This document shows, piece after piece, positions 9,399 through 18,312 of a DNA stretch of 64,000 nucleotides (positions are counted from its first letter, which is position 1; each line of letters starts with the position of its first letter). Origin of the DNA: DASXKD01 sp963734725. GTDB taxonomy: Bacteria; Actinomycetota; Actinomycetes; Streptosporangiales; Streptosporangiaceae. The notes below the pieces were generated by a model. That model had not been told where the DNA came from, did no database searches, and worked only from the letters and a program-made list of their open reading frames with translations. The position numbers and the translations under genes are program-made. The stretch lies in NCBI GenBank assembly GCA_963734725.1, contig CAVTIX010000011.1, positions 62,001-126,000 of the forward strand, read 5' to 3'.

Positions 9399-9503
9399 AT
9401 CGGGGGTGCGAGATCGGCGTCCTCGCAGATCAGGCCATGCCGCTGATTCCTGGCAGTTAGCGCGCGTGAATGACCGTCAGGTACCGTGAGTCTCCCTGGC
9501 TCA

Positions 9504-9521
9504 TGGCCCGTATGTGGCCCG
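9504..9521 (+). repeat. Putative integrase arm sites, left end
   Basis: Two TGGCCCG heptamers, 11 bp apart, about 105 bp inside the left att copy. The same arrangement occurs at 10655-10672. Confidence 0.5.
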
Positions 9522-9546
9522 GCTGAAATCGGCCTGGCCCAGCGTC

Positions 9547-10416
9547 TTACGTCTGCTTGTCGCGCTCGACGCTCGTACTGCTTGTGAAGGCGAGACTCCC
9601 CGGGGCGCCGTCCGGAAGAACGGCGTCGGCATATGCGTCGGACAGAGCGTTGCCCAATGCCGCACAGGCACCGGCCGTGCCCTCCCGCACGTTGGCCAGG
9701 ATGACTCCGACCGTGCATAGCGTCGCGCTGTGGTCAAGCTCGCCCAGCGAATCGTTCGCGCCGGTCACGGTCACCTCGCCGCACCACAGCGGGGCGGTGG
9801 TCAAAGCGGCGAGCTGCTTGTGCGCCTCCCCCTGCGCGCCGTGCTGCTCATAGCCGTACCAGTACACGAGCCCGGTGCCGCTGTCGGCGACGCGGGCGGC
9901 AAGCTCCAGCGCGGAGTACCCGCCCGGCGCCCGGGCGTGCCGGTCGAATGGATCAATGTGCACCAACCCAGGCCTGTCAGTGTCGCCGTCCAGCCGTGCT
10001 GCCACGACTGCCATGCCGTCAGCTTCGGCGATCTCGCAGCTGCGCAGGCCAAGTTCGCGCGACCAGCGGCGAAGGTCTGTGACACTCACCCGGTCGAGGT
10101 CACACAGCAGGTAGGAGGCGGTATCGCCGAGCAGCGTCATCGCCAGCAGCGCGGAGCCCGGGTACAGGGCTGGTTCACCCTCTAGGTAGGAAGCGGCGAC
10201 TGCGCGGTATCGCGACCGGGCCAGAACGGGGAACCGCGGAGCGACCTCCAGGAAATGCACGAAGCCATACTCTCGCCCTCCACTGTGAACAACCGCATAA
10301 GCGCCTGACCCTGCATGAGTCTCCGCGTACCAGGCTGGAGGCTCTCGCTCCAGCACCTCGGCCAGCACGACATGCTTCCAGACGTCGCCGATATTCCCGA
10401 AGTTCTTGTTGGCCAT
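9547..10416 (-). CDS. RlmJ-like 23S rRNA adenine methyltransferase
   Basis: A SAM-dependent methyltransferase resembling RlmJ, which in E. coli methylates A2030 of 23S rRNA. The N-terminus NFGNIGDVWKHVVLAEVLER and ETHAGSGAYAV correspond to the RlmJ start and SAM-binding loop. The catalytic motif, DPPY in RlmJ, reads HIDPFDRH here, so the target may differ. I chose the ATG at 10416, ten bases after AGGAGG; the ATG at 10425 is too close to it. Length (289) is close to the family norm of about 280. It is the only complete gene in the tRNA-Gly element. Confidence 0.75.
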   Translation of the reverse strand: MANKNFGNIGDVWKHVVLAEVLEREPPAWYAETHAGSGAYAVVHSGGREYGFVHFLEVAPRFPVLARSRYRAVAASYLEGEPALYPGSALLAMTLLGDTASYLLCDLDRVSVTDLRRWSRELGLRSCEIAEADGMAVVAARLDGDTDRPGLVHIDPFDRHARAPGGYSALELAARVADSGTGLVYWYGYEQHGAQGEAHKQLAALTTAPLWCGEVTVTGANDSLGELDHSATLCTVGVILANVREGTAGACAALGNALSDAYADAVLPDGAPGSLAFTSSTSVERDKQT

Positions 10417-10440
10417 GATCCGCATGCCTCCTGGCTATCT

Positions 10441-10641
10441 AAATGGCTGTTCGCTGCGGCAACCGGCGCCAGCCTCAAGGAGCTGATGACTCGCCTTGGC
10501 CATTCGAGCACCCGTGCCGCGCTGATCTACCAGCACGCCACCAGGGACCGGGATCAGGCGATCGCGAAGGCGCTCGGCGGCCTGGTCGAGCAGGTCCGGA
10601 CCAGCGGTGCCCGGCCGGATCGAGCCAGCGGTGACGCATGA
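10441..10641 (+). pseudogene. Tyrosine integrase C-terminal stub
   Basis: Reads ASLKELMTRLGHSSTRAALIY then QHATRDRD, the last catalytic boxes of a tyrosine recombinase including the nucleophile Tyr. The N-terminal DNA-binding and core domains are gone, replaced upstream by the RlmJ-like gene on the other strand. It ends 100 bases from tRNA-Gly, the usual place for an integrase. Confidence 0.8.
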
Positions 10642-10654
10642 TTTCCGCTCACTG

Positions 10655-10672
10655 TGGCCCGTGTGTGGCCCG
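10655..10672 (+). repeat. Putative integrase arm sites, right end
   Basis: Two TGGCCCG heptamers, 11 bp apart, between the integrase stub and the tRNA-Gly gene. They mirror those at 9504-9521. Confidence 0.5.
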
Positions 10673-10743
10673 AGTCGGCTCTCCACGCCTCCGAGCCACC
10701 AAAGACGCATCTCCATGAGAGCCGCTGACCTGGGGTTTTGTCG

Positions 10744-10817
10744 TGGAGCGGGCGAAGGGAATCGAACCCTCATGACCAGCTTGGAAGGCTGGGGCTCTGC
10801 CATTGAGCTACGCCCGC
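10744..10817 (-). tRNA. tRNA-Gly (TCC)
   Basis: Complete cloverleaf: acceptor GCGGGCG paired with CGCCCGC, D arm GCTCAATGGCAGAGC, anticodon arm CAGCCTTCCAAGCTG with anticodon TCC, T arm GGTTCGATTCC, discriminator T and an encoded CCA. It serves as the attachment site of the remnant element to its left. Confidence 0.96.
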
Positions 10818-10998
10818 ACGCCCGGCCCGGAGACGATGATCCCGCCAGGTGGGCACCGATAGCGTACCCGCATGATTGCCCAGCGCCGAAACACCACGGC
10901 TGGCAACAGGAGACGAGACACATGCCCCGGGCGCTCCCCGGGCCACGGCGAGCGTCCCGGGCAGCAGTACGCAGGACGGTAGGCTACGGAGCGGTCAG

Positions 10999-11073
10999 CG
11001 GGATGTGGCGCAGCTTGGTTAGCGCGCCTGCTTTGGGAGCAGGAGGCCGCCGGTTCGAATCCGGCCATCCCGA
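10999..11073 (+). tRNA. tRNA-Pro (TGG)
   Basis: Acceptor CGGGATG pairs with CATCCCG. The anticodon arm CCTGCTTTGGGAGCAGG gives TGG, and the T arm is CCGGTTCGAATCCGG. CCA is not encoded. A complete integrase begins 77 bases downstream, so this is a likely attachment site. Confidence 0.96.
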
Positions 11074-11110
11074 CAGTTCAGAGGCTTGCTGGCGGTTGCT
11101 AATCGTCGCT

Positions 11111-11132
11111 GGGGAGCCTAAGCGGGAGCCTA
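11111..11132 (+). repeat. Paired GGGGAGCCTA-type repeats beside tRNA-Pro
   Basis: GGGGAGCCTA and CGGGAGCCTA start 12 bp apart, between the tRNA 3' end and the integrase start. Similar 12-bp-period pairs lie at 13121-13142 (inverted) and 41285-41306. Arm-type integrase sites are the most likely reading. Confidence 0.5.
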
Positions 11133-11149
11133 AGTGTTAAGCTCACGGT

Positions 11150-12343
11150 GTGCCAGAGGGAGTCCAGCGCCGTGGCCGGCGGGGTGGCGATGCCATCTAC
11201 TTCGATCATCGCGACCAGTGCCGCGACCCCGCGCATCACCGGCACTGCGGGGGCCGGTGGCGAGGTGCGGTATCGCGCATTGAGGACGGCAAACGGGTCC
11301 GTCGCAAGGTCTCCGGCCGAACAAAATCAGAGGTTAAGGACAGACTCAAGGCGCTGCACGAGGAACTCGACCAGGGCGTCAAGCCGTCAGCCTCCTACAA
11401 GGTGGCCGACGCCCTCACCGACTGGCTGGAGCACGGCCTGGACGGCCGCTCGCCCAAGACGGTGTCGACCTACCGGGAAGTGGCGGCGCCCTTGCTGCCG
11501 CTAATCGGTGCCATTTCACTGCTCGACCTCACAGCAGCCGACGTCCGGGCCGCACTCACCAGGATCGGCGCTACACGCTCCAGCCGCACCGTGACGATCG
11601 CCCACCAGGTGCTGACCCGGGCGATCCGGCACGCGGAAGCCGACGATCTCGTGCGCCGGAATGTCGCTGCCTTGATCCAGGCTCCCAAGGGCGGTACGAA
11701 GGGCAGGCCCTCAAGAGCGCTGAACCTCGGCCAAACCGCTGCACTCCTGGATGCAGCTCGCCGGTACCGGCTGCATGCCTACGTGGTGCTCTCGCTCACC
11801 ACGGGCATCCGCTCCGAGGAGGCCCGGGCGCTCCGTTGGGACCACGTCAACCTGGATGCTGGGACCATCTCGGTCTGGCGGTCGGTGAGGGCCCACGGCG
11901 ATGTCAAGACGCGGACCTCACGGCGGACACTGGCCCTACCCGAGATGGCGGTCCAAGCGTTGCGGGAACACCAGGAACGGCAGCGGCAAGAGCGTCTGAA
12001 CGCCGGGCCGCTCTGGCAAGAACACGACCTGGTGTTCGCATCAACGCTCGGCACGCCGCTCGACCGCTCCCATGTTCGACGGTCACTGCGCCTCATATCC
12101 CGCAACGCCGGGATCGGCGAAGACTGGGCACCGCGCGACCTCAGGCACACGTTCGTAAGCATCATGTCGGGCCACGGAGACGTCCCCACCGAAGAAATCG
12201 CTCGGCTGACTGGGCACTCAGACATCCGCACCACCGAAACCGTCTACCGGCATGAGTTGCGCCCTGTGATCAGAACCGGCGCCGAGGTGATGGATCGCCT
12301 CCTTGGCAAGAAGGCGGAGAAGTTAATCGGCACGGTGGTCTAG
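11150..12343 (+). CDS. Tyrosine site-specific integrase
   Basis: A 397-residue phage/AICE-type integrase starting with GTG at 11150. An N-terminal arm-binding region and a SAM-like core-binding domain (YKVADALTDWLEHGLDG to RRNVAALIQAPKGG) precede the catalytic domain. The catalytic residues sit in TTGIRSEEARALRW (Arg about 221), PRDLRHTFVSIM, ARLTGHSDIRTTE and VYRHE (Tyr about 365). The first box-II histidine is Arg. It lies directly downstream of tRNA-Pro, so it presumably integrates into that tRNA; I found no second att copy within the window. Confidence 0.93.
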   Translation: MPEGVQRRGRRGGDAIYFDHRDQCRDPAHHRHCGGRWRGAVSRIEDGKRVRRKVSGRTKSEVKDRLKALHEELDQGVKPSASYKVADALTDWLEHGLDGRSPKTVSTYREVAAPLLPLIGAISLLDLTAADVRAALTRIGATRSSRTVTIAHQVLTRAIRHAEADDLVRRNVAALIQAPKGGTKGRPSRALNLGQTAALLDAARRYRLHAYVVLSLTTGIRSEEARALRWDHVNLDAGTISVWRSVRAHGDVKTRTSRRTLALPEMAVQALREHQERQRQERLNAGPLWQEHDLVFASTLGTPLDRSHVRRSLRLISRNAGIGEDWAPRDLRHTFVSIMSGHGDVPTEEIARLTGHSDIRTTETVYRHELRPVIRTGAEVMDRLLGKKAEKLIGTVV

Positions 12344-12500
12344 AGCAACGGGGGCAGGTCGGCGGTCGATCGGCAGCTGCTGGGACGTTAGCCGAGCGAG
12401 CGGGCAAGGCCTGCCCGATGGGGGTGCTGGTCGCCGATGAGAAGGGCGCTCCGAACGGGCAATCTTGCAATCCTTCGAATACGAGTTCTACTCTTGTTTC

Positions 12501-12845
12501 ATGAGCAGCCTCGCCCCCGATCGTCTTCTCGCCACACCCAGCATCGCGGCTACGACACCTTCCACTCTCGGCTGGCGGCTGACAGCCGAAGAGGAAGCCA
12601 CCGCGGTCGCCGAGCTCAAGCAGGTCGCCGCCGGGTGGGCGGCCCTGCTGGCCGAGTGCGCCGGCCTGGCCCTGGGCTATGGCGAGCACCAGCCCGGCGC
12701 TGCCCGGTACCGGCACATTGCGCAGCTATGCGTGGCCGCCGGGGTGGACCAGACGCTGGTTGAGGCCTGGATCGAGATAGGGCACCAGCGGGCCAGTGCC
12801 GCGGCGGTCACCACCTACAAGCCCTGTGTGCTCTGGGACAGCTAA
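12501..12845 (+). CDS. Hypothetical protein of the integrated element
   Basis: A 114-residue protein from the ATG at 12501 (MSSLAPDRLLATPS). The central part is helical and acidic (AEEEATAVAELKQVAAGW) and continues HIAQLCVAAGVDQTLVEAWIE. There is no signal peptide or membrane helix, and I do not recognise the family. It follows the integrase on the same strand and is probably element cargo. Confidence 0.6.
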   Translation: MSSLAPDRLLATPSIAATTPSTLGWRLTAEEEATAVAELKQVAAGWAALLAECAGLALGYGEHQPGAARYRHIAQLCVAAGVDQTLVEAWIEIGHQRASAAAVTTYKPCVLWDS

Positions 12846-13286
12846 CCCGGTAACGCATCACCGACCGGCCGGTTGGGAGCGCATGGGGGAAGAGCGCGCG
12901 TTGTGACTGTCAACGTTAGCCCGTTAGCTCCCCAGCCTGGCTGATTCAAGATCTCAATAGCCAGCCGGCGCACTGCACGTGGCAGCCGTGGACCCGCGAC
13001 CCGCTGTCCAGAAGGCACACTTTGACCGTCGCCAGAAGGTGCTAGATGTAGCCTGACGTGCCGTTTAGCTGCACCGATACTTGCTGGACGTGGCCTGGCG
13101 TCGCTCAGTCTCTGCCACCGTTGGCTCCCCAGTTGGCTCCCCGCAACCCGGCAAACGTCCATCCGGATACGCCAAAGCGCGGGCCTGTCGAGTGGCGCCT
13201 CAGCTTCGCTGGCGAGCTGCGATACCGGGGCAACCGAGCTCGTGACTATCCGCGACCCAAGGCGGCAACCCCCGGCCGGGACCGTC
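12846..13286. other. Gene-poor interval with integrase-arm-like repeats
   Basis: No convincing gene on either strand. Besides the paired repeat at 13121-13142 there is a related GTTAGCTCCCC near 12928, which may be a degenerate site of the same kind. Confidence 0.5.
13121..13142 (-). repeat. Paired GGGGAGCCAA repeats, inverted orientation
   Basis: TTGGCTCCCC at 13121-13130 and again at 13133-13142, 12 bp apart. The same decamer, on the other strand, occurs at 41285-41306. Confidence 0.5.
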
Positions 13287-13517
13287 CTACCTTGAGCACG
13301 GCCGCCCCGGGTCCGCCGTCGGCGCTGCCCGTCCCAGGTTGGCCAAGCGCCGCACAGCGAGCTCGCCCCCTTCGCAGCACGGCACGATGAAGTAACACCG
13401 GGGACAGGCCCATTTCGAGCCATTCCCGTACGGCCGCAGATCGCTCTCCCCGCACTGCGGGCACTGCTCGCCGCCCGCCCGCTCACTAAGACCCACCGAT
13501 ACACCGTAACCAGACAT
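13287..13517 (-). CDS. Small zinc-ribbon protein
   Basis: A 76-residue protein in which CPQCGESDL and WACPRCYF form a CxxC-x14-CxxC zinc ribbon, with further Cys residues in PCCEGG. Such minimal ribbons bind nucleic acid or serve as subunits. The start has no strong ribosome binding site and the proline-rich C-terminus is less convincing, so the ends are uncertain. Confidence 0.45.
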   Translation of the reverse strand: MSGYGVSVGLSERAGGEQCPQCGESDLRPYGNGSKWACPRCYFIVPCCEGGELAVRRLANLGRAAPTADPGRPCSR

Positions 13518-13675
13518 CGTGCCAGGTTCACGATGCCACGCCCGCTGGCCGCCCCTGTCGGCCTATAAAAGCCAGCCAGCAGCCGCGAGGACCCGTCCGC
13601 TATTGCCGATGAGCGGGCGGATCACCGAGGCGCGTTGCATAGCGACAAGCGGTCATTCGGGGGGACGAAACGAGA

Positions 13676-14572
13676 TCAGTATCGGCGGCCGGTTACCGTC
13701 CGCCGTAAAGAAAGCCTGGGCAAAACCCAGCCGCTGAGTGACCGGTGCAGCTGCTCAAGACGGTCGCCCAGGGCTTGCTTATACTGAATGGGATCGTCCG
13801 CCAGGACAAGGTCGATCTCTTGCGTGAGAGTTACATCCGGGCGTCCGCCGCCCCGGATACCCTCCAACTCCAAGATCAACTGATTGTCCTCAAGGAAACT
13901 TCCTGGTGGGACCAGCTCACGCCACTTCTTGACAGAGGATTGATCAGGGCCCTGCCACCAAAAGATCTGGTCACGGCTCCAGGCAAGCTCTAGCGGCCGA
14001 CGGTGCTTATCAATATTCCACATTGTGTTGAGCGCCCAAGCGCCATCCATGAGGAGTTCCTGCTCCGCCGGAGTTGACCATTCAACTCCTAGCGCCCGAG
14101 CTTCCTCGCCGGTAGCAAAGGGCTGAACGCGCTGAAGAGCTAGGCGTTCGGTCTGGCCGTAAAGCTTCGCACGGACAGATCCCCAGGGCTTTTCCTCTTC
14201 AGAGAAGTACCGATCGAACGTTCTCTTATCCTTGCAGATCGGAAACGCCGTAGCCCTCCTCTGGCGAGAATTAAGAGTCCCTGTGTGACGCTCCGCTAGC
14301 TCGTAGGCCGCATAGTCAAGCGCCGAGCGCATGTTGGCTATAGCGTCTGCCGCAGCGGCCCGCAGGTCCGCAGGGATCGGGCATTGGATCCTGAACCGGA
14401 ATGCCCAGCTGTCCGGATCCTCAGCCGGTTCCTTCTCGACAGACCATGGCATCGAGGCATCGAGCGCCCTAACCAGCTGGTGCACCTCATTGATGTGGAT
14501 CCGCGCACGGCGGAGCTTGACCCACCAAGGGGCTTCCGGATCGGATTTCCAGTTCCACATTCCACGATCCAT
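13676..14572 (-). CDS. Hypothetical protein
   Basis: A protein of about 298 residues. I place the start at ATG 14572 (MDRGMWNWKSDPEAPWW) because the upstream codons from 14629 look random; ATG 14560 is also possible. It contains ANMRSALDYAAYELAERH, a helical segment common in uncharacterised actinobacterial proteins, and a central tryptophan-rich part, DQIFWWQGPDQS. Codon use is less GC-biased than its neighbours, which fits acquired DNA. No enzyme motif is visible. Confidence 0.7.
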   Translation of the reverse strand: MDRGMWNWKSDPEAPWWVKLRRARIHINEVHQLVRALDASMPWSVEKEPAEDPDSWAFRFRIQCPIPADLRAAAADAIANMRSALDYAAYELAERHTGTLNSRQRRATAFPICKDKRTFDRYFSEEEKPWGSVRAKLYGQTERLALQRVQPFATGEEARALGVEWSTPAEQELLMDGAWALNTMWNIDKHRRPLELAWSRDQIFWWQGPDQSSVKKWRELVPPGSFLEDNQLILELEGIRGGGRPDVTLTQEIDLVLADDPIQYKQALGDRLEQLHRSLSGWVLPRLSLRRTVTGRRY

Positions 14573-14754
14573 TCTGTGGCTATCTCTTGAGCAGCACTGC
14601 CTCGTCTCCTCACACCTTATGGCCAGCACCGCATAGCTAGTAATAGCGACGCACGCTGCCGGATTCCGCGCTCAACGTGCCGCAGATCAGTTACCGGACA
14701 ACTGTCGCATCTATCGACAGAGGACACCGACCGTGCGCAGGACCGTGCGCAGGA

Positions 14755-14848
14755 TGCCTAGCCTCACTTGATCCTTGACGTGTCAAGCATCAAGCGGAAC
14801 AGCACACTGCCTGGCAATACCGTGCCTAGCCTCACTTGATCCTTGACG
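14755..14848 (+). repeat. 26-bp direct repeat, 68 bp apart
   Basis: The same 26 bases (beginning TGCCTAGCCTCACTTGATCC) occur at 14755-14780 and 14823-14848. The second copy touches the left end of the IS30 element, and the right flank near 16090 has a related TTGATCTTTGACACTGCC. The repeat may mark an older insertion. Confidence 0.7.
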
Positions 14849-16080
14849 GGGCGCGTTCAACCGGTGTGCGCAAGAAGCTCGGCGAGCTTTTCGGATGGTT
14901 TCATATATCCGAGGGTCTTGCGGGGCCGGTTGTTAAGGCTGCGAGCGAATCTGGCTAGGTCGTCAGCGGTGTGAGCCGATAGGTCGGTGCTCTTGGGCAT
15001 GTACTGGCGGAGCAGGCCGTTGGTGTTCTCGTTCGAGCCGCGCTGCCAGGGCTTGTGCGGGTCGCAGAAGTAGACCTGGATGCCGGTGGCGATGGTGAAC
15101 TGGGCGTGGAAGGCCATCTCCTTGCCCTGATCCCAGGTGATGGTGCGGAACAGCTCGCCGGGCAGGCCGGCGATCGCGGTCCTCATGGCCTGATCGACGC
15201 TGGCTGCGCCGCGGCCGTCGGGCAGGTGCAGCAGCAGGACGTAGCGGGTGGCTCGTTCCACCAGTGTCCCGACCGCTGACCGCCCGTTCTCTCCGATGAT
15301 CAGGTCGCCTTCCCAGTGGCCGGGCACGGCCCGGTCGGCGGCGTCGGCGGGACGCTCGCTGATCATGACCATGTCGCGGATCCGGCCGGTGTTCTCCGGG
15401 CGGCGCCGGGGGCGGCGTTTCGCCCGGCCGGTGCGCAGGCAGCGGGCCAGCTCGCGGCGCAGCTCACCGCGGCCCTGGACGAACAGCGCCTGGTAGATAG
15501 TCTCGTGGCTCACCCACATCATGGGATCGCCTGCGAACTCGATCCGCAACCGGGCCGAGATCTCCTGCGGCGACCACCAGGCCTCCAGCCACTCAGTCAC
15601 CTGCGCGGCGAGCCGGGGGCAGGCCAGCTTCGGGGTCTTGGGCGGCGGGCCCGCCGCCGGGCCCGCTGATGTGCCCGCCACGCCCGGTACCCGGCACGGC
15701 CGCCGTTGCCGGCCACCTCCCGCGACACCGTGGAGGTGGCCTTTCCCAGGCGGGCCGCGATGGCGCCCAATGCCTCACCGCCATGCAGGCCGAGGCTGAT
15801 CTCCTCCCGGTCGCACAACCGCAGCCGGCCCGGCCCCGGCGCCCAGGGATCGATCCGGCGCTGCGGGCGGGTGGGGCCGCCACGCGCGATGATCCGGACC
15901 AGCTCGTGCGAGCAGCCGACCTCGCGCCCGATCTCCCGCAGCGACAAGCCACGGGCCTTCAGCCGCAGCGCCAGCTGCCGCTGCTCTACCGTCAGATGAG
16001 CCACCATGCGCACTCTCCTCGGCCCAATCAACGAATCGTCATCGACTCGCCGAGGTTGCGAGCACCGGTTGAACGCGCCC
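14848..16080 (-). mobile_element. IS30 family insertion sequence
   Basis: Bounded by perfect 18-bp terminal inverted repeats, GGGCGCGTTCAACCGGTG at 14848-14865 and its complement at 16063-16080. The transposase reads from right to left and its stop codon overlaps the left repeat. No clear target duplication is visible. Confidence 0.85.
14857..16007 (-). CDS. IS30 transposase, frameshifted
   Basis: DDE transposase of the IS30 family. The start at ATG 16007 (MVAHLTVEQRQLAL) follows AGGAGAG. The N-terminal HTH is LSLREIGREVGCSHELVRII. The frame breaks near 15680 inside a GC palindrome (GGCGGGCCCGCC), after GYRAWRAHQRARRR, and the next frame continues KTPKLACPRLAAQVTEWL. The catalytic domain includes GHWEGDLIIG, YFCDPHKPWQRGSNENTN and NNRPRKTLGY. 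Moving between the frames needs a -1 shift, so it is either inactive, frameshifted by design or a sequence error. Confidence 0.85.
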
Positions 16081-16110
16081 GGATCGGCTTCGTTTGATCT
16101 TTGACACTGC

Positions 16111-16461
16111 CTAGGTTTTTTGGTCTATCGGCCAGAGGTCCACAGCGAGTTCGGCCCGGGTGCCCAGGGCTGCTTGCAGGTCTGCTGCCAGGTCGGTGGC
16201 TTGGTGCGCCCAGCGGTCGCGGCTGGCGGCTGATCGCCAGCCGGTCTGGTAGTGGTAGTTGTCGTCGAAGTCGCGTTGCCAGGCGGCGAGCCGGTCCAGC
16301 AACTGTGGCGGGAACTTGGTGAGCTGCCAGGCCACATTCCCATCTTTGCCCCACAGTGGAAGGTCGGCCATGTAGTCGGGGGCTAGCACGATAGGGCTGG
16401 GCAGGGGCTCGTCCCAGCCGAGATCGTCCTCACTGGGGTGCCACCACGGGTTCTGGCTCAC
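16111..16461 (-). CDS. Hypothetical protein
   Basis: A 116-residue acidic, tryptophan-rich protein starting MSQNPWWHPSEDDLGWDEPL. It is predicted soluble, with a helical C-terminal half (DRWAHQATDLAADLQAALG). The start is 7 bases after the stop of the 76-residue gene on the same strand, so the two are co-transcribed. I do not recognise a domain. Confidence 0.7.
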   Translation of the reverse strand: MSQNPWWHPSEDDLGWDEPLPSPIVLAPDYMADLPLWGKDGNVAWQLTKFPPQLLDRLAAWQRDFDDNYHYQTGWRSAASRDRWAHQATDLAADLQAALGTRAELAVDLWPIDQKT

Positions 16462-16467
16462 GGGCGG

Positions 16468-16698
16468 TCATTCTTCCATCGTGGTCCCGAATAGGTCCTC
16501 GCCGTCGCTGCCGCCGAGCAGGAAGACGAACCGCCCCAGGTCGTTGCGTAGTTCGCCTAGGCCGTAGGCGGGGTGGCCAACGAACTGTGCCAGCGAGGCG
16601 CCGAGGCGGGCGGGGTCGCGGGCCAGCCAGCCGCTGAGGAATTGCAGCATTTCGGCGAGTTCGGCGGCGTCGGCGGCATCCAGTTTCACCTCGGGCAT
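16468..16698 (-). CDS. Hypothetical protein
   Basis: A 76-residue soluble protein, MPEVKLDAADAAELAEMLQF at its start and RFVFLLGGSDGEDLFG near its end. It is the first gene of a two-gene unit with 16111-16461. Small acidic pairs of this kind are common near actinobacterial mobile elements, but no function is known to me. Confidence 0.68.
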   Translation of the reverse strand: MPEVKLDAADAAELAEMLQFLSGWLARDPARLGASLAQFVGHPAYGLGELRNDLGRFVFLLGGSDGEDLFGTTMEE

Positions 16699-17258
16699 GG
16701 CGTGTCACTGTCTGGGCAAGCCGGGGCTGGGTGCGCGTGTCGGTGGCGTTGGCTTTGTATCGGTGGACTTCGCTGGTGGGGCGTAGGCCTGGCCGGGCAG
16801 GTCACCGAGATCATCAAACAGCACCACCGCCCCGGCCAGGGCGCCGGCGGCCGCCCGGTGGTCTCCGGCCAGCCGGGTCCCAACTGTGAGCAGGAGCAAC
16901 TACCACCCAGCGTACCGAAATGGCGGACAAAGGCAGACACCACGCGGCGATCACAGCCAAATCCCACCAGTCACACCAGTCACGCGAGACACTACCCCAT
17001 GAACGATCACAGCGTCATGGCACTCCGACCACCCGGCCGCGTAGCCAGGTAGCTGCAGCGATGGGTGGTCTGCAACAGGGAGGGAGTGCGAGCCGACCAA
17101 AGAGCGGTGCGGCTATGACCCGCACGTGCGGTAATGGGGTATTGACGCTACCCCTAACAGGTGGTAAATCGGGGAAGTTGGTTGTAGCCACGGCGGCGTG
17201 TCCTGCGGCTGGACGATATGCCCGGCCTGGGCCACGGTCCGGTGGCGTGGGGGGATCG
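16699..17258. other. No supported gene
   Basis: Reading frames here are low-complexity and lack start signals; I see nothing that can be named. It probably contains the promoter for the minus-strand pair at 16698. Confidence 0.5.
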
Positions 17259-17900
17259 ATGATCGGGACACGCGAGGAAAGTGGCGCATCCGGCAGCACC
17301 ATGCGCACTGTTCCGATCCCTGGGTCGCTTCCGAGAGAGCCAGTTGGTCTTGGCCAGCTCATTAAGGGAGCCACCAGCCGCGCCGGTCTCCAACCCTGCG
17401 CCGCGTGTGAACGCCGGGCCGAACGCCTCGATCGGTGGGTCAGGTTCGGGCCGGTGGGCACGCGGGGGAGCGGTCGTCGTTCAGTTGTTGTCGTTGCCGT
17501 AACAGTCGCCGCGGCCGTCGGAGGGGCTGTCGCCGGAGGAAAGCTCGGCAGGAAAGCCGGATCGGCGGCAGGGACCAAGCTCCGTGCGAAAATGCAGCAC
17601 CGGGTTACGCGGCCGGAGCGGCTGGATTCGGTGGCCGGCTATGCCGAGCAGGGTGGTGAAATCCTCGGGAGCATTGTCGGGGGAACCGTTGCGGCCCTCG
17701 CGGTACTGAGCCTGGCCAATCGATTCCTGGGTCTTAATGGTGGTGGCGTGTTTGGGGCGCGGGCAGCTGCTTATCGGCGACCCGACGGCCTACCCGGTCG
17801 AGACCATCGACACGACCGGGCTCGGCACCATCGCCCACGTGGACGACGACGAACTCCCCGCCTTGCCCTTGTCCGCCCGTGCCTGCAGCAAAAACGGTAG
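17259..17900 (+). CDS. CERR-motif protein with glycine-zipper membrane segment
   Basis: A 213-residue protein from the ATG at 17259, preceded by a run of six G. The segment LGQLIKGATSRAGLQPCAAC followed by ERRAERLDRW is a small Cys-containing module I associate with short actinobacterial and phage proteins. A hydrophobic glycine-zipper (VVVVAVTVAAAVGGAVAGG) and a second one (LGSIVGGTVAALAVLSLA) follow. After about 17745 the frame turns Arg-rich and unconvincing, while another frame gives the cysteine-rich protein. A +1 slip could join them. Confidence 0.6.
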   Translation: MIGTREESGASGSTMRTVPIPGSLPREPVGLGQLIKGATSRAGLQPCAACERRAERLDRWVRFGPVGTRGSGRRSVVVVAVTVAAAVGGAVAGGKLGRKAGSAAGTKLRAKMQHRVTRPERLDSVAGYAEQGGEILGSIVGGTVAALAVLSLANRFLGLNGGGVFGARAAAYRRPDGLPGRDHRHDRARHHRPRGRRRTPRLALVRPCLQQKR

Positions 17901-18312
17901 GCGCTGCGAGAAGAATGCCCATAACCGGTTGCACAAGCGCCTTCTTGGATGCAGGGCCGCCCCCCTCTGCGAGGCAGATGCCTACACCGAGTACGGCGAT
18001 GCACTGCATGACTGCCTACATCGCTACGTTTGTGATGCTGATAACCCAAATTGCTGCGGCTCCAGGTCGGACGCTCATTGCACGAACTGGATGACCGATA
18101 GCAAGAACTGCGGCAAATGCGGCAACGCCTGCACGGACCCGTTTACCTGCATCAATGGTAAGTGTGAGTGTCCACACTGGTGTGCCAACTCTGGTTCTGT
18201 GCCGCCGATAAAGATATGCTGCTCTGCGGATGAGCCTTGCACAATCTGCTACCCGAAGGGCAAGACTCCATATCCGGTATGTCAGACGCCGGGCTTCGAG
18301 TGCCCCACCTAG
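17737..18312 (+). CDS. Cysteine-rich protein, Stig1-like repeats
   Basis: A 191-residue frame with more than 20 cysteines. The N-terminal part reads IGDPTAYPVETIDTTGLG; the rest has clusters such as NCCGSRSDAHC, KNCGKCGNACTDPFTCI and CPHWCANSG. The KNCGKCGN-C-x-C pattern resembles plant Stig1-like and some bacterial secreted lipoprotein repeats, normally exported and disulfide-bonded. No signal peptide precedes it in this frame, but the overlapping upstream frame supplies hydrophobic segments, so the two may be one protein split by an indel. Confidence 0.6.
   Translation: MVVACLGRGQLLIGDPTAYPVETIDTTGLGTIAHVDDDELPALPLSARACSKNGRRCEKNAHNRLHKRLLGCRAAPLCEADAYTEYGDALHDCLHRYVCDADNPNCCGSRSDAHCTNWMTDSKNCGKCGNACTDPFTCINGKCECPHWCANSGSVPPIKICCSADEPCTICYPKGKTPYPVCQTPGFECPT

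Larger units (their letters stand above)
9354..10787. mobile_element. 1.4-kb remnant element integrated in tRNA-Gly
   Basis: The 3' part of tRNA-Gly is duplicated: 45 bp at 9354-9398 match 10743-10787 with one mismatch. Between the copies lie an RlmJ-like gene and the C-terminus of a tyrosine integrase. Just inside both ends is a pair of TGGCCCG heptamers spaced 11 bp (9504 and 9515; 10655 and 10666). These fit integrase arm sites. The size suggests a decayed integrative element that kept one cargo gene. Confidence 0.75.
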
